The notes under the pieces: generated by a model
Told to the model about the DNA's origin: nothing
Database searches by the model: none
What the model saw: only the letters and a program-made list of their open reading frames with translations
Shown here: piece by piece, positions 1 through 7,225 of the stretch
Position numbering within the stretch: position 1 is the first letter of the stretch
How the letters are laid out: every line of letters begins with the position of its first letter
Assembly (NCBI RefSeq): GCF_013186535.1
Contig: NZ_JABMCZ010000003.1
Coordinates: 310,001-374,000, forward strand
Source: Nocardia terpenica
Lineage (GTDB): Bacteria > Actinomycetota > Actinomycetes > Mycobacteriales > Mycobacteriaceae
Length of the DNA stretch: 64,000 bases
Reading direction: 5' to 3'
Made by a program: the position numbers and the translations under genes

Positions 1-283
1 ACACGTCGGCAGGCAGGATCACCAGTGCCAGGGCGCGCATGCTGGCCGCCGCGAAACCCAGCGTGGTCGCCGCGTGCGGGTAGCCACCGAACTCGACATC
101 GACGATCACCGGGGTACCCAGCAGCGACCCGCGCGGCGGACCGCCAGCACGGAGCTTGTCGGCCAGCGACCCGTACCCGAGACCGCGGTAGCGCTCCGCG
201 AACCCGAGCGGCGACCCCCACGCCGACGCCATCGTCTCCCGCGGCTCGTCGTCATCGAGATCACCCACGACTGCCACCTGCAT
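1..283 (-). CDS. Hypothetical protein, last visible gene of a small-gene operon (partial, runs off left edge)
   Basis: An open frame without stops runs leftward from an ATG at 283 to the window edge, giving at least 94 residues beginning MQVAVVGDLDDDEP. It overlaps the end of the preceding gene by 23 bases, as expected of a translationally coupled operon. The visible part has an acidic start, then a Gly-rich stretch and a segment rich in small hydrophobic residues. I do not recognise a family. The C-terminus is missing, so length and function cannot be judged. That it is a gene rests on the unbroken frame and the operon position. Confidence 0.5.
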   Translation of the reverse strand, partial: MQVAVVGDLDDDEPRETMASAWGSPLGFAERYRGLGYGSLADKLRAGGPPRGSLLGTPVIVDVEFGGYPHAATTLGFAAASMRALALVILPADV

Positions 284-725
284 TCACGATGGTTTCCCGC
301 ACCTCATCGGCGATCCGAAGAAGCTCCGCCAGGTCCGGAAAGTCGTCCGCACCAACTGGTGCCACAATCCATCGGGTCGACTCGCTGCCGGATGGCAGCG
401 CCACCCTCTGGCGAGAAACGGTGAGACCCAGCGTCGGCTGCGATCGATCGAGCAACCGTCTCCACCGGTGGAGGTCTTCTACGGCACGGAGGTTGGTTGT
501 CACCAGAAACGACCTGACTCCGGTGTCCACGTGCTCGAAGCTAGGCGCGAAGACCCCGCGGCGATCCAGTGCTCGCTGAAGCGGTGCTGCCAAAGTTCCA
601 GGAATGGTGAGGATTTGGAGGCGACCGGTATGAAACACCACGGCGTAGCCGTCGACGAATGCGTCGGCGTTCCAACGCCGGTTGTAGTCCGCGCACAGGC
701 GCTCGAGCTCCAGCGCGTCAGTCAC
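261..725 (-). CDS. Hypothetical protein, paralogue of its upstream neighbour
   Basis: A soluble protein of 154 residues with no signal peptide or membrane segment. The GTG start is chosen because it overlaps the stop of the preceding gene as GTGA and has a GGCGGG stretch upstream; an ATG 21 bases earlier (746) is the alternative. The C-terminal two thirds match the upstream gene's product in pattern: RGV-x-AP, then an FL-containing strand, VED, a V-x-LP loop, RWI-x-P, and a final LL-x-IAD-x-V helix. The two therefore look like tandem duplicates. Function is unknown. The setting, an operon of six short genes, resembles accessory or element-borne DNA. Confidence 0.7.
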   Translation of the reverse strand: MTDALELERLCADYNRRWNADAFVDGYAVVFHTGRLQILTIPGTLAAPLQRALDRRGVFAPSFEHVDTGVRSFLVTTNLRAVEDLHRWRRLLDRSQPTLGLTVSRQRVALPSGSESTRWIVAPVGADDFPDLAELLRIADEVRETIVNAGGSRG

Positions 726-1174
726 CGCTGCCCACCCGCCTCGCATGCCAGCAACACGTTGTCGGCGACCGCTAGGAACTCTGACATCGGCAGCAGGGCA
801 TGGCTTTTCAGCGGCCTGATCCAACGTGCCCGTCCACGGCCCGGTGTCGGCAAAGGCACCGTGCTGACGGGCGGCAGGAAGTAGATCCGGTCGTTGGCAT
901 TGCGCATGCAGTCCTCGACATCGGCGTCGACCGACAGGAGGAACGCCCACCATGGTGACCCCGCATACACCATGATCGGAGCCGAAACTCCACGGCTGTC
1001 CAATTCGGCAACGACGCCCCCGGCCTGCTTAGCGTGCATGAAAGCAACTTGGAGGGAACCCCTGACTCCGGTAAGGGTGGTCATGATCAGGCCGGACCGC
1101 TCGTAAGCAGCAATCCGTGCTCTTCGGAATTTCGAGATGTGCTTCTGCACATCGGTTTTCACGGTGTAAGCCAT
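722..1174 (-). CDS. Hypothetical protein, paralogue of its downstream neighbour
   Basis: A 150-residue protein beginning MAYTVKTDVQKH. The ATG at 1174 has GAGGG just upstream, while the ATG at 1186 has no ribosome site. The N-terminus is basic (HISKFRRARIAAYERSG), followed by a region shared with the downstream gene: RGV-x-AP, a WWAFLL strand, DVED, VPLP, RWI-x-P and a closing FLAVADNV helix. The start overlaps the end of the previous gene by 16 bases and the stop overlaps the next start by 4, so all are probably made from one message. No known domain is recognised. A partner role with its duplicate, for example as a heterodimer, is only inference. Confidence 0.7.
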   Translation of the reverse strand: MAYTVKTDVQKHISKFRRARIAAYERSGLIMTTLTGVRGSLQVAFMHAKQAGGVVAELDSRGVSAPIMVYAGSPWWAFLLSVDADVEDCMRNANDRIYFLPPVSTVPLPTPGRGRARWIRPLKSHALLPMSEFLAVADNVLLACEAGGQR

Positions 1175-1407
1175 AAACCCTCGCATGGCAATCGTTGATA
1201 GTCGGGTGTCCGGACGTCCGGGACGACACTGGCCGTCGCGTCCGGGAGATGGCTTCGCTGCCATCCAGTCAGAAAGTTGATCGCCGCCGTCGAGCAGGCA
1301 CTGAAGTCGAAAACCCTGTCCGCGTAGGTGATTCGTACATGCACGTCCGGTTCGGTCGGCCGAGGGGATTTCCTCGGCTCGACAGGCACCCCGGACGGCG
1401 CGGACAT
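1159..1407 (-). CDS. Small hypothetical protein
   Basis: An 82-residue protein starting at an ATG preceded by AGGGG at good spacing. It begins with a Pro/Arg/Glu-rich tail of about 20 residues and continues as a short mixed fold with a VHVRITYADRVFDF strand segment. It begins 10 bases after the upstream gene's stop and overlaps the next gene by 16 bases. No family is recognised. It is accepted as real because of its ribosome site, its place in the operon and the fact that no better frame competes; it could be a regulatory or structural partner of the duplicated genes that follow. Confidence 0.5.
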   Translation of the reverse strand: MSAPSGVPVEPRKSPRPTEPDVHVRITYADRVFDFSACSTAAINFLTGWQRSHLPDATASVVPDVRTPDYQRLPCEGLWLTP

Positions 1408-1417
1408 CGCTCAGCCC

Positions 1418-1684
1418 CTATTTCGTACCTACTCGGCGGGGATACGGATCACGGTGCGGCGCAGCCTTTTGCAACGCAAGAAGGTCTAACGCCGAGGCGT
1501 ACCCGAGGCGCTTCAGCGGCATCGTTCGCGCCTCCGATACAGGCCGCCAAGAGAACTGGTTCCGGACAGCACGATCGGCCTCGTCCTCGTCACCCAATCC
1601 GCGATTGGTCAACCACCGAATCAATCCGTCGGCGATGAACCAGGTCACGATCCCGGCGGCAACGCCCAGCAAGAGGAGGTTCAT
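1418..1684 (-). CDS. Small membrane-anchored hypothetical protein
   Basis: An 88-residue protein whose first 25 residues form one hydrophobic segment (MNLLLLGVAAGIVTWFIADG), followed by a charged cytoplasmic-type tail containing DEDEADRA and ending in basic residues. It would be a single-pass inner-membrane protein. Its ATG overlaps the stop of a tiny upstream frame as ATGA, so translation is probably coupled. No family is recognised. Confidence 0.6.
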   Translation of the reverse strand: MNLLLLGVAAGIVTWFIADGLIRWLTNRGLGDEDEADRAVRNQFSWRPVSEARTMPLKRLGYASALDLLALQKAAPHRDPYPRRVGTK

Positions 1685-1749
1685 CGGATGCCTCCGCCGC
1701 GCCCGTAGCGCACACGCTCGGCACGGTAATCCGCTGTCGCGGTGTACAT
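1681..1749 (-). CDS. Tiny leader-type ORF at the head of the operon
   Basis: A 22-codon frame encoding MYTATADYRAERVRYGRGGG plus two residues. The ATG at 1749 is preceded by GAAGGA at about nine bases, a good ribosome site; an in-frame ATG at 1767 would add six residues but has none. The stop overlaps the next gene's start as ATGA. The peptide is basic and Gly/Arg-rich. It may be a genuine microprotein or mainly serve to couple translation to the membrane protein behind it. Confidence 0.45.
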   Translation of the reverse strand: MYTATADYRAERVRYGRGGGIR

Positions 1750-1807
1750 CTCGTTATCCTTCGTCATTGAATTGAAGTAAGGAACGCGCGCGGAGGCCCC
1801 AGGGAAT

Positions 1808-2010
1808 CGAATTGGTGTGCCTGCCAATTCGCCCCCGCCGTCAACCTGGGAGCCTCCCTTCCCGCCGGGCAGAGCGCGAGGGTGGCGGGAAGTTTCGCGA
1901 CCCCGAGGCCGAACCGTCTCTGCCAGTGGGGAAGTGCAGATACAGGCATCGCCTTCGGGGTTCTTGCCGTTCCCGAGGTGATTGCGGGCTCGGGCGGCAA
2001 GTTTTATTTA
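1808..2010 (+). other. Structured intergenic region ending in a terminator-like hairpin
   Basis: Three consecutive stem-loops lie here: CGAATTGG pairing with CCAATTCG (1808-1831), CTTCCCGCC with GGCGGGAAG (1858-1892), and a long two-part stem CTTGCCG..CCCGAG with CTCGGG..GGCAAG (1963-2001) followed at once by TTTTATTTA. On the + strand the last is a textbook intrinsic terminator, yet no protein gene precedes it on that strand. The region may encode a short structured RNA, or the terminator may protect the opposing winged-helix gene. It lies between that gene's stop and the head of the leftward operon. Confidence 0.35.
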
Positions 2011-2034
2011 GTTGGTGCAGTGAAGCTTTGGCTG

Positions 2035-2346
2035 TCAGTGCCGTTCGCCGAGTCTGGTGATCCGCCAGCGCGCCCGCCGGTAGTCGGTCGTGATCAGGCC
2101 GCGCCGTGCGAGCCGACCGACCGCATGGCGGATATCCCACGTTGTATGCCGTGTCTCGCGAGACAACTGGTCACAGGTGAGCTGTCCGCCGGGCGCAAGA
2201 GTCCGCAGGACGTCCATCTCGACCGCTGTCGCCGTCAGGGTGCGACCGAGAAGGAAGGAAGCCACCCGGCCGCACTTCTTGGTCGAAAGTGCCTGGTAGC
2301 GCGCCGAATCGCTGGACGTCGTTACGGCAGAACTCTGGGTTGACAT
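2035..2346 (-). CDS. Small winged-helix DNA-binding protein
   Basis: A 103-residue protein. Residues of about 45-95 read as a winged helix: a helix ending MDVLRTLAP, a TCDQLSRETRHTTWDIRHAV helix-turn-helix pair, then a RLARRGLITTDYR..RWRIT wing. This resembles MarR/ArsR-like fragments, but no effector domain is present. It is divergent from the XRE gene and shares a 160-base upstream region containing a tandem TTGTCAAC. It probably regulates itself, the adjoining XRE gene or the leftward small-gene operon; which is not shown by the sequence. Confidence 0.7.
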   Translation of the reverse strand: MSTQSSAVTTSSDSARYQALSTKKCGRVASFLLGRTLTATAVEMDVLRTLAPGGQLTCDQLSRETRHTTWDIRHAVGRLARRGLITTDYRRARWRITRLGERH

Positions 2347-2419
2347 CGCAAATCCTCCCCGTCTGACGTTTGTATTGGTAAGAACCGATTTGGAGTGACT
2401 GATGTCACGTCCGACGATA

Positions 2420-2440
2420 GCGTTGTCAACTTGTCAACGC
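2420..2440. promoter_or_regulatory. Candidate operator: tandem TTGTCAAC inside an inverted repeat
   Basis: Two copies of TTGTCAAC abut at 2423-2438, bounded by GCGTTG and CAACGC arms that make the block an inverted repeat. Read on the minus strand it contains TTGACA twice, a -35-like hexamer pointing at the winged-helix gene. It sits in the divergent region between two DNA-binding protein genes, so an operator for one or both is likely. Confidence 0.4.
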
Positions 2441-2506
2441 AACCGTCGGTCCGGAATCTTCGGCGCATGTAGGATTTGCGGCGAACCCGGACGGAAGGGA
2501 GTAGCG

Positions 2507-3376
2507 TTGCCACCCACCTCGCCCACGGTCGCGCGCTGGGAACTGTTGTTACGCCTCAACGACCTGCGGAAAGAACAGAACATCGACCCCAAGACGGCGG
2601 CCAGCGCTCTCAAGATCACGGCCAACCACTGGTGGCAGCTGATGAGCGACCGTCGCGCACTCACCGACGACCACTTCAAGGCCGTACTCAAGCTCTTCGG
2701 GATCGCCGCAGGCTCCGAGGAGGAGCGCGAACTGACCGCCCTTCGGGCGTGCGCGCGTGAACGCGGCTGGTGGATGGACTACGCCAGCCTCTACGACGAC
2801 GAAACCCGGCGGTTGTACGGACTGGAGTACGGAGCACAGGCCATCCAGACCTACGAGGGCCTGCTCATCCCCGGCCTGCTTCAGACCGAGAACTACGCGC
2901 GAGCGCTCATGGCATCCGACGTTGCTCGGGTACGGCCGGTCGACGCTGGCCTGTACATCGAGGTTCGGCTACGCCGACAACGACGACTGTTCGATGGTGA
3001 CCCACTCCAACTGACAGCGATCATCAACGAAGCAGCGCTGATCCAGCAGATCGGCGGTCCCGAGGTGCAGAAGGAGCAGCTCGAGCACTTGGCGCGCATG
3101 ATGCAGGACCATTCAGACACGGTAGACATCCGCGTCGTCCCGCTCACCGCTCGACAGCGACCGATCCAGCTCGGCTCGCCCTTCCACATCCTGTACTTCC
3201 CGAATGCGATAACGCCGCCACTGGTCTGGCATGAATCCATCGCGACGCGCGGGATCATCGAGGACCAGTCCAGGGTGCGCGAGTTGCGGATCATCTACGA
3301 AAGCCAGCTCGAAAATTCGCTGAGTCGTGAAGACTCGTTGACGTTGATCGGCGAAATCGCGGATAGGATAGCCTGA
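2507..3376 (+). CDS. XRE-family regulator with DUF5753 sensor domain
   Basis: A 289-residue protein. The TTG start is chosen because GGAAGGGAG lies five bases upstream; an upstream ATG (2402) would add 35 residues of low quality. Residues of about 10-65 form an XRE-type helix-turn-helix (LNDLRKEQNIDPKTAASALK..WWQLMSDRR). From about residue 85 the DUF5753 domain follows: WWMDYASLYDD, the LEYGAQAIQTYEGLLIPGLLQ signature, then RLRRQRRLF and IRVVPLTARQRP. This architecture is very common in Streptomyces and Nocardia, nearly always next to a DUF397 gene as here, and such pairs have been likened to Scr1-type antitoxin-toxin systems. Its DNA target is not known. Confidence 0.9.
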   Translation: MPPTSPTVARWELLLRLNDLRKEQNIDPKTAASALKITANHWWQLMSDRRALTDDHFKAVLKLFGIAAGSEEERELTALRACARERGWWMDYASLYDDETRRLYGLEYGAQAIQTYEGLLIPGLLQTENYARALMASDVARVRPVDAGLYIEVRLRRQRRLFDGDPLQLTAIINEAALIQQIGGPEVQKEQLEHLARMMQDHSDTVDIRVVPLTARQRPIQLGSPFHILYFPNAITPPLVWHESIATRGIIEDQSRVRELRIIYESQLENSLSREDSLTLIGEIADRIA

Positions 3377-3381
3377 AGAAT

Positions 3382-3753
3382 ATGCGCGCAACCATGCCAG
3401 TGACCTGCAAAAACGACGGCTTCTTCAAGTCGTCGTACTCCAACGACAGCACCGGCTGCGTTGAGGTGAGGTTCGACGACGACCGCGTGCTCATCCGGGA
3501 CAGCAAGTACGTAGGCGACGCCGACAAGCAGCCGACTGCCGTTCTCCCGGCCGCACACTGGCGCTCTCTTCTCGACCTGGTGCTCAGCGCCGAGTCCGGC
3601 AACGTGAGTACCCTTGCTATCGACCTCCACAACGACGGCGGAGCAACCGTAACCGGCGATTCCACAGGCGGTGTAGCGGTCGAGCTCGTCTACACCCCGA
3701 AGGAATGGGACGCCTTCGCCAAAGCGGTCGCCGACGGCGAGTTCGACCACTGA
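3382..3753 (+). CDS. DUF397 protein
   Basis: A 123-residue protein starting 5 bases after the XRE gene's stop. It carries the DUF397 signature FFKSSYSNDSTGCVEV followed by VLIRDSKY, and ends with a W-D-A-F-AKAV-x-x-GEFD motif typical of the family's C-terminus. At 123 residues it is longer than the usual 60-80, because about 50 residues separate the two signatures. DUF397 proteins are the small partners of XRE/DUF5753 regulators; a toxin-like or signalling role has been proposed from one studied pair, and nothing in this sequence shows which applies. Confidence 0.88.
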   Translation: MRATMPVTCKNDGFFKSSYSNDSTGCVEVRFDDDRVLIRDSKYVGDADKQPTAVLPAAHWRSLLDLVLSAESGNVSTLAIDLHNDGGATVTGDSTGGVAVELVYTPKEWDAFAKAVADGEFDH

Positions 3754-3775
3754 TATTCAAATCTCGAAAGTAGCT

Positions 3776-3811
3776 GCGGCCTCCTTCCGATCCGGGAAGG
3801 GGGCCGCTTTA
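3776..3811 (+). terminator. Intrinsic terminator after the DUF397 gene
   Basis: The arms GCGGCC-TCCTTCC and GGAAGG-GGGCCGC form a long GC-rich stem with a short loop, followed by TTTATT. It lies 22 bases after the stop and closes the XRE-DUF397 operon. Confidence 0.8.
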
Positions 3812-3875
3812 TTGCGTCAATACCCCTTCGCTGGCGACCGTGATTCCGGCCGGGGTGGCGTAGTCGGCCGTGTGA

Positions 3876-5147
3876 GTGGATCGGTTAGTGTGCCGCGCTG
3901 TGCCGTACGCGCAGTTGCTCCGTCGCCCTCCTGTGCTGATGCTGTGGTCAGCCCAAACATTGAGTGTTCTCGGTGATCGGTTTTTCGCGCTCGCGATCAT
4001 GTGGATGGCGCTCGAGCGGTCCGGGCCGGTCGCGATGGGCGCGGTCGCGATTGCCGAATCGGTTCCCTACATCGTGATGGGGGCGGTCGGTCGCCGCGTC
4101 GTCGCCCGGTTCGCCTCCTTCCGCATGCTGGCGGCCGTCGATCTTCTTCGAGGCATCCTGACCTGCGCACTGCCTGTGCTGTGGGCTGCCGGTGGCACGC
4201 CGATCATGCTGGCGGTCGTCGCTGTTCTCGGTGTCGCGGGTAGCGTGTTCGATCCGAATCTGGGTGCGCTGGTGCCGGATCTGGTTGCGCCGCAGGAGGT
4301 GCCGACGATGACGGCCGCAATGGACCTGACAGGCCGGATCGCGCGCATCGCCGGACCCGCGCTGGCCGGGATGGTGGTCCTGGCCGCGCCGCCCTCGGCG
4401 CTGTTCGTCGCCGACGCCGCGACGTTCGTCGTGTCGGTGGCGGCACTGACGGTGCTGGCGCGAGTCGCCGCGCCGCCCTCGCCGATTGTCGGCATGCAGG
4501 ACACCAGCAGCCCGGAGGAGACAGTGGATGCCCGCCGGTTGCTCCGTCAGCATCCGGCGGTCGGCACTGCCCTGGTCGTCAACGGCGTCGGGTTCCTGGT
4601 CAATGCCGCTCCTGCCGTGGGGATGCCGTTGCTGCTCGCGCGTCATCTGCATGCCACCGCGAGTGCGTACGGTGTGGTGCTCGCTGCCAGCGGTATCGGC
4701 GCGCTGGCCGGGAATCTGGTCGTCTCCCGGATACGGCCGGGGGCGAGGTTCCTGACCCGATTCTGTGCCGCCTGGGCACTGAGCGGGCTGCTGCTGATCG
4801 TGACCGGCGCCGCGCCGAGCCTGGCGTGGGTGGTCGTGATCGCCGCCGCGTCCGGCGCGGTCATGCCGACCATGTCGGTCACGCTCAGCGCGCAGTTGGC
4901 CGCGTTCGCCCCGGCCGAGCGGCGACGGTTGATGTCGGTGAACTTCGCGACCATCCGGTCCTGCGGTACCGCGGGCATGGCTGTCATCCCGGCCACCATC
5001 GCCGACGCCCCCGCACGGGGATTCATCGTGGGAGGTGGGGTTTTGGCGGTGGTGGCGTCGCTGGCATGGTTGCACGCGCGAACAGCGGCGGCGGTGGCGT
5101 CCGCCGCTGTCGTGCTGGCGGAGGGTCAGGCCGCGTCGACCCGATAG
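3876..5147 (+). CDS. MFS transporter
   Basis: A 423-residue membrane protein with about 11-12 hydrophobic segments and the internal two-fold layout of the major facilitator superfamily; a central loop near residue 205 (PIVGMQDTSSPEETVDARR) separates the halves. The opening LMLWSAQTLSVLGDRFF segment is typical of the DHA3-like exporters often annotated as macrolide efflux (MefA-like) proteins. Substrate is unknown. The GTG at 3876 is used; a GTG at 3888 is an equally possible start. The gene stands alone after a terminator, and its 3' end overlaps the convergent hypothetical gene by 22 bases. Confidence 0.85.
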   Translation: MDRLVCRAVPYAQLLRRPPVLMLWSAQTLSVLGDRFFALAIMWMALERSGPVAMGAVAIAESVPYIVMGAVGRRVVARFASFRMLAAVDLLRGILTCALPVLWAAGGTPIMLAVVAVLGVAGSVFDPNLGALVPDLVAPQEVPTMTAAMDLTGRIARIAGPALAGMVVLAAPPSALFVADAATFVVSVAALTVLARVAAPPSPIVGMQDTSSPEETVDARRLLRQHPAVGTALVVNGVGFLVNAAPAVGMPLLLARHLHATASAYGVVLAASGIGALAGNLVVSRIRPGARFLTRFCAAWALSGLLLIVTGAAPSLAWVVVIAAASGAVMPTMSVTLSAQLAAFAPAERRRLMSVNFATIRSCGTAGMAVIPATIADAPARGFIVGGGVLAVVASLAWLHARTAAAVASAAVVLAEGQAASTR

Positions 5148-5557
5148 TGGGTCACCTCGATATCGTCCAGCGGGATACCGAGTGTGGCGTAGATGCGGGT
5201 ATGCATGGCGCCGAACCAGGCATCTCGGCGATCGGTGTAGAAGTCCTCGCCGTACCAGGCGACGCCGAGAAGGACTGTGCCGCCGCCGTTCTGGTTACCG
5301 TGTTCGGATTCCCAGTAGGTGCTCTGCCAATCCCACAGCATCAGCTCCTCCGGCCGGGCACGCAACCGCTCGTCGGAGTCGCGCAGGGCCTCGATACACC
5401 GGACCGCGGTGGCCTCGTCGGGGCAGTAATAGCTGCACTGCGACAAGGCGATCGGCCTCTTGCCGCCGCGCCGTCCGGCATCGGCGTCCTCACCGGTGAG
5501 TACCCGCACCCGCGTCACTGCATTGTCGGGCACGATGGACAGAAGTGGTGTCGACAT
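5126..5557 (-). CDS. Hypothetical protein downstream of a PhyH-type oxygenase
   Basis: A 143-residue soluble protein beginning MSTPLLSIVPDNAV. The start is the ATG nine bases behind AAGGGG; the ATG three codons earlier abuts the ribosome site and is less likely. The middle contains CSYYCPDEATAVRCIEAL and a Trp/Tyr-rich stretch LWDWQSTYWESEHG, the end GAMHTRIYATLGIPLDD. No family is recognised. It follows the dioxygenase gene by 51 bases on the same strand and is probably co-transcribed. Confidence 0.6.
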   Translation of the reverse strand: MSTPLLSIVPDNAVTRVRVLTGEDADAGRRGGKRPIALSQCSYYCPDEATAVRCIEALRDSDERLRARPEELMLWDWQSTYWESEHGNQNGGGTVLLGVAWYGEDFYTDRRDAWFGAMHTRIYATLGIPLDDIEVTHYRVDAA

Positions 5558-5608
5558 GACACTCATCCCCTTGAAAGTGGTTGATGGGAAATACCTTCCG
5601 TGACTCAC

Positions 5609-6325
5609 TCACGGAAGCGCGAGGGGCATCCAGCCGGAACGTCCGGTGGGGGTGCCTCGGCGGAAGCCGTCGGGTGTGGTGTAGCGGATGTTCAGCCCGA
5701 TCCGCGGCATCGGACCGGTATTGCTGTGCGAGCGATGCACGAGCCGGACATCGAACAGCACGGCCTGGCCCGCGGTGAGCGGCACCGGATCGAAGACCAT
5801 GCGCGTGACGTATTCGTGCGCGATCGTCAAGCCGCGCCCCCGGCCAGGTTGGCCCGCAACCGATTCGGGTTCGAAGGGGAGATACCTGGCGTGCGAGCCG
5901 ACCACGACCTCGAGGCACCCGGACGTGGCGTCGGCGTCGCTGATGGCCACCCAGCACGACACCGCACGAGCCGGGTCCAGTTCGATCCGATCATCGATAC
6001 CATCCTGATGCGGCGGCACCACGAACTCGGCTCCCGGCCACTTGATGATCAGAAAGCTGTTCTCCACGCAGACATCCCGCCCGAGCATCGCCCGCACCGG
6101 CCGCGCCAGCGCGGCAGCGGTCACGATGGCACGAGCCCACGGTTCACGCCGATGCGGGTTGCGGACGATGTCCCACCGCCCAAGACTGTAGGCGGTCGCG
6201 AGATGAAGGCTCAGGGCCCGAGCCTCCACAGGACTCATCCACTCGACCGGGCCTACATACCCGTGGCGACTGATCAGTGCGGGGACCGTGTCAACGTCCA
6301 TAGGCTCAGCGTCCGTCCGGAGCAT
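5609..6325 (-). CDS. Phytanoyl-CoA dioxygenase (PhyH) family Fe(II)/2-oxoglutarate oxygenase
   Basis: A 238-residue enzyme of the PhyH fold. The iron triad is visible: the H-x-D pair in VPPHQDGIDD near residue 108 and the distal His in LVHRSHSNTGPMPR near residue 206, with the Arg that follows (IGLNIRY) placed to hold 2-oxoglutarate. SFLIIKWPG precedes the HxD strand as usual. Such enzymes hydroxylate amino acids, lipids or natural products; the substrate cannot be read here. An in-frame ATG at 6301 is a shorter alternative start. It is divergent from the HTH/NTF2-like operon and shares with it a region holding GTTCAG repeats. Confidence 0.8.
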   Translation of the reverse strand: MLRTDAEPMDVDTVPALISRHGYVGPVEWMSPVEARALSLHLATAYSLGRWDIVRNPHRREPWARAIVTAAALARPVRAMLGRDVCVENSFLIIKWPGAEFVVPPHQDGIDDRIELDPARAVSCWVAISDADATSGCLEVVVGSHARYLPFEPESVAGQPGRGRGLTIAHEYVTRMVFDPVPLTAGQAVLFDVRLVHRSHSNTGPMPRIGLNIRYTTPDGFRRGTPTGRSGWMPLALP

Positions 6326-6352
6326 GTGGATTCACCAGCTCCTACCGGTGGA

Positions 6353-6395
6353 GTTCAGGAGGCGAGGAGAGTTCAGCGAAGTCCAGAAAGTTCAG
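6353..6395. promoter_or_regulatory. Cluster of GTTCAG repeats in a divergent promoter region
   Basis: GTTCAG occurs at 6353, 6371 and 6390, with a one-base variant GTCCAG at 6381, so three of the four are 9-10 bases apart, about one helical turn. The cluster lies between the dioxygenase gene and the HTH gene, where a regulator would bind. The HTH protein encoded alongside is the natural candidate, but this is inference. Confidence 0.3.
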
Positions 6396-6454
6396 CCGTC
6401 ACACCGCCGTCCGGCGTACCGTGCCGGTAACGGCGGAACACCGGGGGTTTCAGC

Positions 6455-7225
6455 ATGACTCACCTCGCTCGATGGACCGGAGTCGAAGCCGACGCCTTGC
6501 AAGAAACCCTGGGCCTGGGCGTCGAAGACTTCGCCGCCCGAGTCGAAGTCACCCCGAGCATCATCTACCGCTGGCGACGCGACGGCCCCGACGCGCAACT
6601 ACGCAAAAGCAATCAACGACGGCTCGCGACGCTGGTCGCCCAACTCGACGACGAACAGCAGCAACGATTCTGGGATCTCCGAGCGATGGAGTGGGAACGC
6701 TGGCACAGTCCCAGCGGGCTGCTTATCACCTCGAATCTGGCCCCGACCGTACTCGCCGGGCACTGGGTGACATGCTTCACCTTCGGTCAGGACCGCCGCC
6801 ACGCCGACATCGCCGAGGTGACCGTGCACGCCGGGCAACTCGTCGCCGCCCGGAACTATCCACCCGAGCCGCGAAGTGAGCGGCGCCGGACGGGGTTTCG
6901 CCATCACATCGAGGCTGAGCTGATCGACCGTCAGCTCATCGGCCGATGGCGCAACATCTCCGACAGCTACTACTTCGGCGGCCTGCACCTGACCGTGCTC
7001 CCCGGCGAGGCCGTCCTCACCGGCGTCTACACCGGCAACGCCCACGACGGCCGAATCGTCGCCCAGCAGTGGAAATGGGTACGACTGGACGACCAATCGC
7101 TCCACGATGTCGAACTGCCCGAGATCGCCTTGCAGGACCCCACCCTCATCTACGCTCGGGTCGATCAACACACCTACGGTGATGGCCCCATCCGGCTCGG
7201 CGATGTCGTGGAGGCGACACAATGA
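6455..7225 (+). CDS. HTH protein with an unidentified C-terminal domain
   Basis: A 256-residue protein. Residues of about 12-60 form a helix-turn-helix (TLGLGVEDFAARVEVTPSII then YRWRR). The remaining 190 residues form a separate, probably beta-rich domain: a Trp-rich start (FWDLRAMEWERWHS), a strand LAGHWVTCFTFG, a basic patch RSERRRTGFRHHIEAELIDR, and GVYTGNAHDGRIVAQQWKWV. That domain is not a recognised ligand-binding fold and may sense a small molecule or protein. Its stop overlaps the next start as ATGA, so the two form an operon. Confidence 0.75.
   Translation: MTHLARWTGVEADALQETLGLGVEDFAARVEVTPSIIYRWRRDGPDAQLRKSNQRRLATLVAQLDDEQQQRFWDLRAMEWERWHSPSGLLITSNLAPTVLAGHWVTCFTFGQDRRHADIAEVTVHAGQLVAARNYPPEPRSERRRTGFRHHIEAELIDRQLIGRWRNISDSYYFGGLHLTVLPGEAVLTGVYTGNAHDGRIVAQQWKWVRLDDQSLHDVELPEIALQDPTLIYARVDQHTYGDGPIRLGDVVEATQ

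Noticed and set aside
1812..2060. A protein gene on the + strand in front of the terminator-like hairpin
   Set aside because: The frame is Arg/Ser/Gly-rich with no pattern, runs through the hairpins and stops beyond the terminator.
2402..2506. A longer start for the XRE/DUF5753 gene
   Set aside because: The ATG at 2402 lacks a ribosome site and would place the inverted TTGTCAAC repeat inside the gene; the TTG at 2507 has a strong site.
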